Shown: piece by piece, positions 13,970-20,576 of the stretch
Layout: each line of letters starts with the position of its first letter
How positions within the stretch are numbered: position 1 is the first letter of the stretch
Origin: a virus
IMG/VR virus record: IMGVR_UViG_3300023192_004300
Coordinates: 1 to 27,105 of that record
Reading direction: 5' to 3' (one strand)
DNA length: 27,105 nucleotides
The notes under the pieces: model-generated
What the model was told of the DNA's origin: nothing
The model's database searches: none
Seen by the model: the letters and a program-made list of their open reading frames with translations, nothing else
Made by a program: the position numbers and the translations under genes

Positions 13970-15010
13970 ATGACTATCTCTGCTGACATCGTAGTGGGAT
14001 TGCAATACGGAGACTGTGGGAAAGGTAAAGTTACTAACTTTTTATGTGGGCCAGGTTCAACAGACCTGTTACCGGAGGTGACGGGGGATTACACCCACGT
14101 TGTAAGATACAACGGTGGTAGTAATGCTGGTCACACTATATTCCATCAAACTAAAAAAGTTGTGCTCCACCAAATTCCATCCGGTGTGTTGTCAGGTATT
14201 AAATCTGTTATTGGACCAGGGTGTGCAATTAGCCCAACCAACTTTTCCAACGAAGTTGAACAACTCTGCTCAATAGGATTTAGCAGAAATGAATTAGAGG
14301 ATCTAATTCTGATCTCTGAAAATGCCACAGTAGTAAGCAACGACCACCTAACCGAGGACAACGGCGATGAAAAAATAGGTACTACAAAAAGAGGTATAGG
14401 GCCCGCTTACAGGGACAGGTACGCTAGAACCGGCATCCTAGCCAAAGAAGTCAAATCCTTCCGACCCTTTTTAGTGGATATCTATAAAGAATTTTATACC
14501 AAAGGTGATGTACGCCTTCTCTTAGAGGGCGCTCAAGGTTTCGGGCTAGATATCCTATGGGGAGATTACCCCTATGTGACTTCAAGCCACTGTACAAGTG
14601 CTGGAGCACTCTTAAATGGAATTCCGCCACAAGCTGTGAGAAACGTTATAGGTGTTGCCAAAGTCTACGAAACGTACGTAGGTAAGAAATCCTTTCAACC
14701 TGTAGGTTCTATGTTTAGTCACATCAGGGATGCTGGTGGCGAATACGGGGCCACCACAGGTAGGCCGAGGCAATGTAACTGGCTTAACTGGGATTTACTA
14801 GAGCGATCAGTCCAAATAAATGGAGCTAGCATTGTTATTCTCAACAAACTAGACGTTCTAAGAAAACTCAACTACTGGGGTGTCCTAGTCGACAGCAAGC
14901 CAGTTATGTTCAATAATGAAGACGATTTTACATCTTGGCTTTATGATAGACTGTACAAACTACCTATGGTCAGAAAAGTAATATTCTCAGACAATCCAAT
15001 GACTGTATAG
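13970..15010 (+). CDS. Adenylosuccinate-synthetase-family enzyme (PurA/PurZ-like)
   Basis: 346 residues, close to archaeal PurA and phage PurZ and shorter than E. coli PurA (432). Landmarks: GLQYGDCGKGK (10-20), with D15 at the catalytic-base position and E of the usual GDEGKGK replaced by C16; RYNGGSNAGHT with the catalytic His; IGTTKRGIGPAY; LEGAQGFGLDI; YPYVTSSHCTSAGALLNG; GATTGRPR; LNKLDVL as guanine-binding NKxD. The family joins aspartate to IMP (PurA) or dGMP (PurZ) with nucleotide hydrolysis. As I recall, ATP-using PurZ enzymes lack this Asp, whereas GTP-using PurZ0 is nearer archaeal PurA. The substrate is therefore open: IMP/dIMP or dGMP. SD AAGGAG precedes ATG 13970. Confidence 0.9.
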   Translation: MTISADIVVGLQYGDCGKGKVTNFLCGPGSTDLLPEVTGDYTHVVRYNGGSNAGHTIFHQTKKVVLHQIPSGVLSGIKSVIGPGCAISPTNFSNEVEQLCSIGFSRNELEDLILISENATVVSNDHLTEDNGDEKIGTTKRGIGPAYRDRYARTGILAKEVKSFRPFLVDIYKEFYTKGDVRLLLEGAQGFGLDILWGDYPYVTSSHCTSAGALLNGIPPQAVRNVIGVAKVYETYVGKKSFQPVGSMFSHIRDAGGEYGATTGRPRQCNWLNWDLLERSVQINGASIVILNKLDVLRKLNYWGVLVDSKPVMFNNEDDFTSWLYDRLYKLPMVRKVIFSDNPMTV

Positions 15011-15020
15011 AGAGGCCCTA

Positions 15021-15311
15021 ATGTTCATAACTATTGTAGCCAAAGAGGGGAACATAAACATAAATATAGACCACATAACTCATATGACAGAGGATAGGGA
15101 TCCAAATCGGATTAACGAAATAAAAGGGACCTGGATACATATCCTGTCGAAAAACCAGCCTCTTTGGACATCGCTAAACACTCATGCGATTATAAGCCTT
15201 ATAGAGCAAGTCTACGCGGCAGAAAGGGCTGCCTACACTATGTTCGTAGACCAAAGCGGGGACGAGTTTGGATGGCCTGTCAATAAGTACGAACCAAAGG
15301 ACCGCAACTAG
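15021..15311 (+). CDS. Hypothetical protein
   Basis: 96 residues from ATG 15021 with AGAGG upstream, 10 bases after the PurA/PurZ-like stop. The N-terminal half (MFITIVAKEGNININIDHIT) is a beta-hairpin-type pattern, followed by a helix (ISLIEQVYAAERAAY). Family not recognised; the tail is polar. It is the last gene of this transcription unit before a new promoter. Confidence 0.7.
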   Translation: MFITIVAKEGNININIDHITHMTEDRDPNRINEIKGTWIHILSKNQPLWTSLNTHAIISLIEQVYAAERAAYTMFVDQSGDEFGWPVNKYEPKDRN

Positions 15312-15319
15312 AGTCCCTG

Positions 15320-15331
15320 TATTGGTATAAG
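15320..15331 (+). promoter_or_regulatory. TATAAG-type promoter before tRNA-Lys
   Basis: TATTGGTATAAG has TATAAG at 15326-15331. Ten bases around the core (ATTGGTATAA) are identical to the site before the CAT tRNA at 10730-10739. Confidence 0.6.
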
Positions 15332-15342
15332 AACAATGGACT

Positions 15343-15394
15343 GGGGCATCTACGGGTTTAGTGAGATGAACCGTAGCTCTGCCCCTTCTTTTTC
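15343..15394 (+). ncRNA. Two-part leader hairpin with U-tract before tRNA-Lys
   Basis: GGGGCA (15343-15348) pairs with TGCCCC (15380-15385) and CTACGG (15350-15355) with CCGTAG (15371-15376), extended by TT/AA; TTCTTTTTC follows. It starts about 11 bases after TATAAG. It could be an attenuator, a very short stable RNA, or a processing signal; the tRNA begins four bases later. Confidence 0.6.
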
Positions 15395-15397
15395 TGC

Positions 15398-15470
15398 GGG
15401 CCGGTAACTCAGTTGGTAGAGTAACGGACTTTTAATCCGTCAGTCGTGGGTTCGATCCCCACCCGGCCCA
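15398..15470 (+). tRNA. tRNA-Lys(TTT)
   Basis: Acceptor GGGCCGG (15398-15404) pairs with CCGGCCC (15463-15469), discriminator A 15470. The anticodon stem ACGGA/TCCGT holds loop CTTTTAA, anticodon TTT. The T arm is GTGGG-TTCGATC-CCCAC. 73 bases, no encoded CCA. It reads AAA/AAG. Confidence 0.95.
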
Positions 15471-15492
15471 CTGACTTGTAAAGGAGATGGCT

Positions 15493-15660
15493 ATGATTCA
15501 GCTTTTTCTAAAAGCGATTGTGGCTTTCTTCCACGCCAGAAAATCGCCCATCGCAGAAGCCAGCAACAATGGTTGTGGAGAACATGACCCGGTCTGCATA
15601 GGCGGGCCCGCTGAGCGACTTTGTAAAGGTTGCTTTTGGAACCTAAATCAACAACACTAA
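15493..15660 (+). CDS. 55-residue zinc-motif microprotein
   Basis: ATG 15493 follows AAAGGAG with good spacing; the frame closes at TAA 15660. After a hydrophobic N-terminal helix (MIQLFLKAIVAFFHA) come C28 and C35 (NGCGEHDPVC) and C44/C47 (LCKGCFWN), a likely zinc site. The hydrophobic start might tether it to the membrane. No family recognised. It lies between tRNA-Lys and a terminator, and its SD, cysteines and placement argue that it is a real gene. Confidence 0.65.
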   Translation: MIQLFLKAIVAFFHARKSPIAEASNNGCGEHDPVCIGGPAERLCKGCFWNLNQQH

Positions 15661-15662
15661 AC

Positions 15663-15690
15663 ACCATCGGGGAGACCCTGTGGTTTTTTT
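15663..15690 (+). terminator. Rho-independent terminator
   Basis: ACCATCGGGG (15663-15672) pairs with CCCTGTGGT (15676-15684), with one bulged T and one G-U, around loop AGA. Seven T run from 15684. It follows the microprotein gene by two bases. Confidence 0.75.
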
Positions 15691-15712
15691 ACCTCAGCAA
15701 AGGACAGTTTAA

Positions 15713-16132
15713 ATGTACGACCCAGACGATACTAAAAAATTAGAAGAGGAAGCCTCTAGACTTGCTAAGGACTTTCCAACATTGACAGGAGCCCTTCTTT
15801 GGCTAATAGCCGTGGCCGAAGAACACCATCAAAAGCTAGATATACTCAGGAACGCTGTAGTCATTATAGGTGGCTACGCAGATGATGCACACACCCCTGG
15901 GTTCAAACCCCCTAGTGAGGAAGAACTCAAAGTTATGCTTAAAAATATAAGGGAGTCCCTTGGACCAGTGGACAACCTAGACGAGCCCTCCGGCGAGGAC
16001 GTGTCCTCAATTTTAAAAGGTATAATAAAAGAGAACTCTACCCCTACGGAAAACCTAGATCTACAATCGGCTATTAGTGGCACTTTATTTTCTTTAAATA
16101 AAAAAGACGACGATGACCCAACAGTCCACTAA
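15713..16132 (+). CDS. Hypothetical helical acidic protein
   Basis: 139 residues from ATG 15713 with AAGGA upstream. The N-terminal half is helical (DDTKKLEEEASRLAKDFP, then LTGALLWLIAVAEEHHQKLD, a possible amphipathic bundle); the C-terminal half is acidic and probably disordered. No family recognised. It overlaps the next gene by 20 bases, implying coupled translation. Confidence 0.75.
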   Translation: MYDPDDTKKLEEEASRLAKDFPTLTGALLWLIAVAEEHHQKLDILRNAVVIIGGYADDAHTPGFKPPSEEELKVMLKNIRESLGPVDNLDEPSGEDVSSILKGIIKENSTPTENLDLQSAISGTLFSLNKKDDDDPTVH

Positions 16133-16634
16133 GCGCAGACTTTGGACTAATGAAGAAATATCAAAACTAATATTTTACTGGGGGAACCGTCCCAAAGAGT
16201 GGATCTCGAAGGAAATCAACCGCACTATCAAAGCCTGCGAGAAACGTATGTTGATGGCTACGGGTAGCCGCAGCATTAAAAGAGGTAAATGGACACAGAG
16301 GTCTTTCGCAGAAGAGACGGGTTTTACCTATTCTCAAATTAAATGGGCTGTAGAAGAGCTAAGATTACAGGTCAAACAACCACCAAACAAAAACAGGACC
16401 AAAGAAGCCAAGAAAGCAAGGCCCTGGGACAACAGGGCGTGGCTTATCGATGAGGAGCAATATGATAAAATTATTGAGTGGCTCTGCCGCTATCGATGGA
16501 TGAAAAACAATAAATTTCCTGGCTGCCGTGACTGCGGAACCAAAGACATTCCACATAAGGGGAAAGGCCTTTGTAGAAAATGTCACGGCAAGCACAGAGC
16601 ACGAAAAAGCAAAAACCAAGAGTCGATGCTGTAG
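16113..16634 (+). CDS. DNA-binding protein with SANT/Myb-like N terminus and C-terminal zinc ribbon
   Basis: 173 residues from ATG 16113. Residues about 8-47 (LWTNEEISKLIFYWGNRPKE ... RTIKACEKRM) resemble a SANT/Myb or phage HTH domain that checks each arrival by Trp-packed helices. A second HTH-like stretch (RSFAEETGFTYSQIKWAVEE) is at 63-82. C138/C141 (GCRDCG) and C154/C157 (LCRKCHGKH) form a CxxC-12-CxxC zinc ribbon followed by a basic tail. It is probably sequence-specific DNA binding, perhaps a transcription factor or an accessory to a nuclease; no nuclease residues are visible. tRNA-Arg begins 7 bases after its stop. Confidence 0.75.
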   Translation: MTQQSTKRRLWTNEEISKLIFYWGNRPKEWISKEINRTIKACEKRMLMATGSRSIKRGKWTQRSFAEETGFTYSQIKWAVEELRLQVKQPPNKNRTKEAKKARPWDNRAWLIDEEQYDKIIEWLCRYRWMKNNKFPGCRDCGTKDIPHKGKGLCRKCHGKHRARKSKNQESML

Positions 16635-16640
16635 CTTCAC

Positions 16641-16714
16641 GCCCCCGTAGCTCAGTAGGATAGAGCAACGGCCTTCTAAGCCGTGGGCCACAGGTTCGAA
16701 TCCTGTCGGGGGCA
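16641..16714 (+). tRNA. tRNA-Arg(TCT)
   Basis: Acceptor GCCCCCG (16641-16647) pairs with CGGGGGC (16707-16713), discriminator A 16714. The anticodon stem ACGGC/GCCGT holds loop CTTCTAA, anticodon TCT. The T arm is ACAGG-TTCGAAT-CCTGT. 74 bases, no encoded CCA. It reads AGA/AGG. Confidence 0.95.
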
Positions 16715-16746
16715 CTATACCGATCCAAGGAGAGGCTCTATGCCAA

Positions 16747-17103
16747 GTGTACTACAAAGCTAGAAATAAAGCCATGAATAATGGCATGAGATATCATATT
16801 GCTGCCTTACTCTGGAGAGGGAAGCGGCTAATACACATAGGTATCAACAGTTATAAAACTCACCCGCTATTTGGCAGAACCTACGAAGATGGGGTTACAT
16901 CCTACTGCCTGCACGCAGAGATGGATGCTGTTCGCTTTGCAAAACCGGGGGACAGGTTAGAAGTTCTACGCTTCATCAAAAGCACCTCTGACTTCGTAAT
17001 GGCAAAGCCTTGCAAACACTGTAACAAGCATATACTATCCGCAAAATTAAAGTCAGTCCGATACACCAATGATGACGGACTATGGGTAACCCTACTACTT
17101 TAG
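16747..17103 (+). CDS. Cytidine/deoxycytidylate-deaminase-fold protein
   Basis: 118 residues from GTG 16747. The zinc motifs are complete: CLHAEMDAV (H56, E58 as proton shuttle) and KPCKHC (C89, C92). RYHIAALLWRGKRLIHIGIN and a THP motif match the strand-helix core of the CDA superfamily. Free dCMP/cytidine deamination or a base-editing/tRNA role cannot be separated; with a ribonucleotide reductase nearby, dCMP to dUMP is plausible. The best-placed start codon after the SD (AAGGAG) is an ATG at 16740 in another frame that ends after seven codons; ATG 16774 is a further in-frame alternative. Confidence 0.82.
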   Translation: MYYKARNKAMNNGMRYHIAALLWRGKRLIHIGINSYKTHPLFGRTYEDGVTSYCLHAEMDAVRFAKPGDRLEVLRFIKSTSDFVMAKPCKHCNKHILSAKLKSVRYTNDDGLWVTLLL

Positions 17104-17121
17104 ACACTATGGAGAAACTAA

Positions 17122-17325
17122 ATGACAATCGGATTTCTAATTATTTGCTACTGGACACTTGTTAGCTGGATTGCGGGCCTTTTAATGTACGAAGACCTCA
17201 GGAATGGCAGGACTTCAGAAGATACAATTCTGTATATACTGACCAGACCTATCATGTGGGTGGTAACACCTTTTATGTACACATTTGACAATGTCTTTAA
17301 AACTAGAAGGCGTTTTCGGTATTAA
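17122..17325 (+). CDS. Small membrane protein
   Basis: 67 residues from ATG 17122 with GGAG about 8 bases before. Residues 3-22 form a clear transmembrane helix (IGFLIICYWTLVSWIAGLLM); residues about 37-54 are a second hydrophobic segment (ILYILTRPIMWVVTPFMY). The C terminus is basic (KTRRRFRY), placing it in the cytoplasm by the positive-inside rule. Family not recognised; a holin-like or envelope role is possible. Confidence 0.72.
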   Translation: MTIGFLIICYWTLVSWIAGLLMYEDLRNGRTSEDTILYILTRPIMWVVTPFMYTFDNVFKTRRRFRY

Positions 17326-17447
17326 TCTTTCAGAGATTACAAACAACTTTCTCAGGCATGTATATCTTTGGCCAAGAGAAAGCTCTCCCTTAAAAATTCA
17401 CAACACTACATAATCATTGAGTTTTAGAGAATTTAGGGAAAAAAATT

Positions 17448-17482
17448 AGTCAAGTCACTACCACAGTGGCTTGACTTTTTTT
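17448..17482 (+). terminator. Rho-independent terminator
   Basis: AGTCAAGTCAC (17448-17458) pairs with GTGGCTTGACT (17466-17476) as 11 bp with one G-U, loop of 7, then six more T (17477-17482). It lies 120 bases after the membrane-protein gene; between them I see only a CTTTCTC/GAGAAAG inverted repeat and a GTATATC box at 17360. Confidence 0.9.
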
Positions 17483-17520
17483 ATAACTAAGTGTAGTTTT
17501 CTTTAGAACTCACACCAACT

Positions 17521-17550
17521 CAACCTCTTACAGAGGTTGCACTATTATAA
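17521..17550 (+). promoter_or_regulatory. Hairpin and TATAAC box upstream of the reductase gene
   Basis: CAACCTC (17521-17527) and GAGGTTG (17533-17539) form a 7-bp inverted repeat, immediately followed by CACTATTATAACG. The latter is a degenerate relative of the TATAAG sites, 19 bases before the start codon. It could be an operator overlapping the promoter. It does not look like a NrdR box or cobalamin riboswitch. Confidence 0.4.
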
Positions 17551-17568
17551 CGACTAGGAGAAACACCA

Positions 17569-19554
17569 ATGATATTTAGCCCGCAAGATAACATCGACGA
17601 ACGAAAAGTGAGAATCTTCACCCTCAGCTCTTCGTTTGTAGACAACTTCGTAGGCCAACAGCCTAATTGGGGTCCGCTAGGTTACTTCACTTTTAAGAGA
17701 ACCTATGCGAGATCCACATCAGAGGGGCAAACAGAAGAATTTTGGGAAACCTGTAAACGCGTTGTTGAAGGCGTCTACAACATTCAAAAAATCCACTGCA
17801 AACGACTCATGCTTCCTTGGAACGAATCTAAAGCACAAAAAAGTGCACAAGAAATGTTTCAAAGGATGTGGGAGTTCAAGTTTACTCCCCCAGGTAGGGG
17901 ACTCTGGGTAATGGGGACAGACGTAGTCTACGAAAAAGGCTCCGCTGCTCTTAATAACTGTGCATTCGTAAGTACAGAAGAATTAGATATCGACTTCTCT
18001 GCGCCATTCTGCTTTCTCATGGACATGAGTATGCTTGGTGTAGGAGTTGGTTCGGATACCCGGGGTGTGGGAAAAGTTAAGCTTCAGGTGCCAAGGTACA
18101 CTGACAAACCTTTCGTTGTCGAAGACAGCAGAGAAGGATGGGTTGACCTAATAAGGATTATCCTTAATTCATTCGTAGGAAAAGGATACTATCCAATACA
18201 GATAGATTACAGCCAAGTCAGACCCAAGGGGTCGGTCATACACGGATTCGGGGGTGTCGCCTCCGGACCAGAGCCTCTCATAAAACTAGTGTCAAGTCTA
18301 AATAAACTCCTGACCCCAGCAGTCGAGGAAACCTATAAAATTTCTAGCACTCACATAGTAGATATATTCAACTATATTGGTAAATGTGTTGTTGCTGGTG
18401 GTATCCGACGAACTGCTGAGATAATGTTTGGGGAACCCGATGATAGTGAATTCGTCGCGCTCAAACAAGACAAAGAAGCTTTAATGGATAGACGTTGGGC
18501 TTCCAATAACAGTGTGTTTGGGCACGTTGGTATGGATTACAGCAGTATTGCTGATTCCATCGCAATAAACGGAGAACCGGGTATAATCTGGTTGGACAAC
18601 ATGCGTCACTTTGGGCGCATGGATGGGGAACGGAATGGTTTTGATGTCAGGGCTATGGGGTCTAACCCATGTTCTGAACAAACGTTAGAAAGTTTTGAGC
18701 TATGTTGTCTCGTTGAGACATTTCCGGCGCACCACGATGACTTAGAGGATTACCAACGAACGCTTAAGTTCGCCTACCTCTATGCAAAGACTGTTACGCT
18801 CGTTCCAACGCATGACCCAAGGACTAACGCCGTCATGATGAGAAACCGAAGAATAGGTTGCTCTATGAGTGGCATTGTCCAGGCCATGAGCAAGCTTGGA
18901 AGGCGTACTTTCCTTCAGTGGTGTGACACAGGTTACTTGTATATAAATAAGTTAGATAATACTTATAGTGAATGGCTGTGTATACCGAGATCTATTAAAA
19001 CAACAAGCGTTAAGCCAAGTGGAACCGTTAGCCTGCTTTGTGGGGCTACTCCCGGTATCCACTATCCACACTCCGAATACTACATAAGGAACATTCGGGT
19101 ATCAGAAACATCCCCCTTGGTCAAACAATGTATTGATGCCGGGTATATTGTGGAACAGGATTCTTACGCTGATGATACGAAAGTTGTATCGTTTCCAGTT
19201 AAAGAGAGTAACTTCTCTCGGTCAAAATTTGATGTATCAATGTGGGAACAGTTTGCCAACGCTGCTGACCTGCAAAAGCACTGGGCAGATAATCAAGTCT
19301 CTGTGACTATTACGTTTCAAAATGGTGAGCACCAAGAAATAAAATCATGTCTCGAAGTTTACGAAACAGCCCTTAAATCCGTGTCCCTACTCCCCTTACT
19401 AGATGAAGACCATGGCTATGTCCAGGCTCCGTATGTTAAAATAGATAAGGAAACATACGAATCTATGATCCAAGGAGTAAAGGAGTTAAAACTAGAAGCC
19501 GCTGTCCACGAAGTTACAGAAAAATTCTGTGACGGAGATAGCTGTGCTCTATAA
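17569..19554 (+). CDS. nrdJ: Class II (adenosylcobalamin-dependent) ribonucleoside-triphosphate reductase
   Basis: 661 residues, somewhat shorter than the monomeric Lactobacillus leichmannii enzyme it resembles. C131 (NNCAF) and C379 (ELCCLVE) fit the reducible pair. NPCSEQ (366-371) carries N366, thiyl-radical C368 and E370; the C368-C379 spacing of 11 equals C408-C419 in L. leichmannii. The tail C654-x4-C659 (CDGDSCAL) is the shuttle pair that is re-reduced by thioredoxin. KPSGTVSLL and ATPGIHYPHSEYYIRN are phosphate-binding and barrel motifs. The enzyme makes dNTPs from NTPs, needs B12 coenzyme from the host and works without oxygen. ATG 17569 has AGGAG 9 bases upstream. Confidence 0.95.
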   Translation: MIFSPQDNIDERKVRIFTLSSSFVDNFVGQQPNWGPLGYFTFKRTYARSTSEGQTEEFWETCKRVVEGVYNIQKIHCKRLMLPWNESKAQKSAQEMFQRMWEFKFTPPGRGLWVMGTDVVYEKGSAALNNCAFVSTEELDIDFSAPFCFLMDMSMLGVGVGSDTRGVGKVKLQVPRYTDKPFVVEDSREGWVDLIRIILNSFVGKGYYPIQIDYSQVRPKGSVIHGFGGVASGPEPLIKLVSSLNKLLTPAVEETYKISSTHIVDIFNYIGKCVVAGGIRRTAEIMFGEPDDSEFVALKQDKEALMDRRWASNNSVFGHVGMDYSSIADSIAINGEPGIIWLDNMRHFGRMDGERNGFDVRAMGSNPCSEQTLESFELCCLVETFPAHHDDLEDYQRTLKFAYLYAKTVTLVPTHDPRTNAVMMRNRRIGCSMSGIVQAMSKLGRRTFLQWCDTGYLYINKLDNTYSEWLCIPRSIKTTSVKPSGTVSLLCGATPGIHYPHSEYYIRNIRVSETSPLVKQCIDAGYIVEQDSYADDTKVVSFPVKESNFSRSKFDVSMWEQFANAADLQKHWADNQVSVTITFQNGEHQEIKSCLEVYETALKSVSLLPLLDEDHGYVQAPYVKIDKETYESMIQGVKELKLEAAVHEVTEKFCDGDSCAL

Positions 19555-19571
19555 CTAACTCCCGGGGTAAT

Positions 19572-19799
19572 ATGGAAGTGAAAGAAGACACTGCGGTCAT
19601 CATAGATTTCACCTCCATCAAGCTAATAGATATGCTCTCTAAAGAGCATGACCCCACAAGGATTTTGATCCTTGAGGCTTTGCTAGAAGCTTACGCTGAT
19701 GGACGTGTGAGTATCCTCTGGAAGGGGGGTGAGCCGTTCTTTTACGACCCAAAGAGGAAAGGGTCAAAAACCATGGGCATAGATGATATGTCAAATTAA
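19572..19799 (+). CDS. Small hypothetical protein
   Basis: 75 residues from ATG 19572, 17 bases after the reductase stop; SD GGGG is weak. It has an N-terminal strand, a helix (LIDMLSKEHDPTRILILEAL) and a basic tail. Family not recognised. It probably shares the reductase transcript, since a strong terminator begins right at its stop codon. Confidence 0.65.
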   Translation: MEVKEDTAVIIDFTSIKLIDMLSKEHDPTRILILEALLEAYADGRVSILWKGGEPFFYDPKRKGSKTMGIDDMSN

Positions 19800-19830
19800 A
19801 AAGGCTAGCCGCAATGGCTAGCCTTTTTTT
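19798..19830 (+). terminator. Strong Rho-independent terminator
   Basis: AAGGCTAGCC (19801-19810) and GGCTAGCC (19816-19823) form a perfect 8-bp GC-rich stem with loop GCAAT, flanked by an A run and seven T. Nearly symmetric, so it may also stop minus-strand transcripts of the next gene. Confidence 0.95.
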
Positions 19831-19869
19831 AGCTATGCATCGCATAGCCGTACTCGGAACCAACCCGCT

Positions 19870-20106
19870 TTAAACGGAATCGGGAACCACAACATCTAAC
19901 TCAGTATCGGTAGGCTTCACCTCAGGAGAGTCCATAGGGACAACATCAGTAGCGTCGTTAGGGGCAACATCCATGACATCTATCTCCTGTGTAGGTGGGT
20001 CTCCGGCCTGACACCCGTAGGTCCACGTGAACACAAAAAAACCAACAACCGTCAGCGCGATCACTACGGCAGCCAATTTAAACATTCTATTTTTAAGGAA
20101 TTTCAT
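19870..20106 (-). CDS. Membrane-anchored protein with acidic Pro/Asp tail
   Basis: 78 residues from ATG 20106. After a basic start (MKFLKNRMFK) comes one transmembrane helix (LAAVVIALTVVGFFVFTW), then a single Cys (YGCQAG) and a 45-residue tail of Asp, Pro, Val and Thr (NDATDVVPMDSPEVKPTDTE). It resembles a spacer-type envelope lipoprotein, but the Cys lacks a standard lipobox. No family recognised. It is an isolated minus-strand gene among plus-strand genes. Confidence 0.65.
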   Translation of the reverse strand: MKFLKNRMFKLAAVVIALTVVGFFVFTWTYGCQAGDPPTQEIDVMDVAPNDATDVVPMDSPEVKPTDTELDVVVPDSV

Positions 20107-20131
20107 ATATTTTACTCCAAGTAGAGTGAGT

Positions 20132-20149
20132 CCCCCTAGGGGGTTTTTT
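20132..20149 (+). terminator. CCCCC/GGGGG hairpin followed by six T
   Basis: CCCCC-TA-GGGGG then TTTTTT at 20132-20149. It is oriented as a plus-strand terminator, though the only upstream gene in that direction already has one at 19798; it may stop antisense transcription across 19870-20106. The rest of 20150-20252 holds an ATTGGGT/ACCCAAT inverted repeat (20176-20207) and a TATACT box at 20230-20235, a possible promoter for 20253. Confidence 0.5.
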
Positions 20150-20252
20150 CAAGTTCGAATATGGTATACCCACTAATTGGGTTAGTCAACCCCACTATTT
20201 ACCCAATACGCAGACAACCAGACGGCTGCTATACTCCTTATTAGGGGTTTCT

Positions 20253-20576
20253 ATGTCATCTGGTAAGGAATTATTGGATAAATACTTTAAGAAGGTTAGT
20301 GTGTTAAACTACTACTCTCCTGGAACTCTCCCATTTGGCTGCCCCAATCCTAAATACTACATAGTAAATTTAGGGAGATACGAACTAAAGTTAGTTCAAG
20401 CAAAGATGGCAAACAGAAACTTCCTAACCCTCAAAGTGGGTATGGCTCTAATCAAGGAATGGGAAAGCAAAAACACCACCCAGTTGGAGAACGACATTAA
20501 AGATGCTTATAGTATCATCATCAAAGATGCCCGATCTATACTAACAACTTTGGGAGTCCCCTTAAATGAAGTTTGA
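20253..20576 (+). CDS. Hypothetical protein
   Basis: 107 residues from ATG 20253 with AGGGG upstream. It is mostly helical and basic. It begins SSGKELLDKYFKKVSVLNYY and ends in a helix (DAYSIIIKDARSILTTL). No motif recognised. It overlaps the next, holin-like gene by 11 bases. Confidence 0.72.
   Translation: MSSGKELLDKYFKKVSVLNYYSPGTLPFGCPNPKYYIVNLGRYELKLVQAKMANRNFLTLKVGMALIKEWESKNTTQLENDIKDAYSIIIKDARSILTTLGVPLNEV

Noticed and set aside
13970-15010. Firm call of PurZ and a 2-aminoadenine genome
   Set aside because: The catalytic Asp and NKLD motif are kept and no DatZ is seen, so the evidence does not separate PurA, PurZ0 and PurZ.
16365-16728. Minus-strand frames over the SANT/zinc-ribbon gene and tRNA-Arg
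   Set aside because: They run through a clear tRNA gene and antisense to a better-supported gene; similarity to annotated proteins would be a tRNA-antisense artefact.
17326-17568. Cobalamin riboswitch before the class II reductase
   Set aside because: The gap holds a terminator and a short inverted repeat, but I find no B12-box-like conserved core and the remaining length is small.
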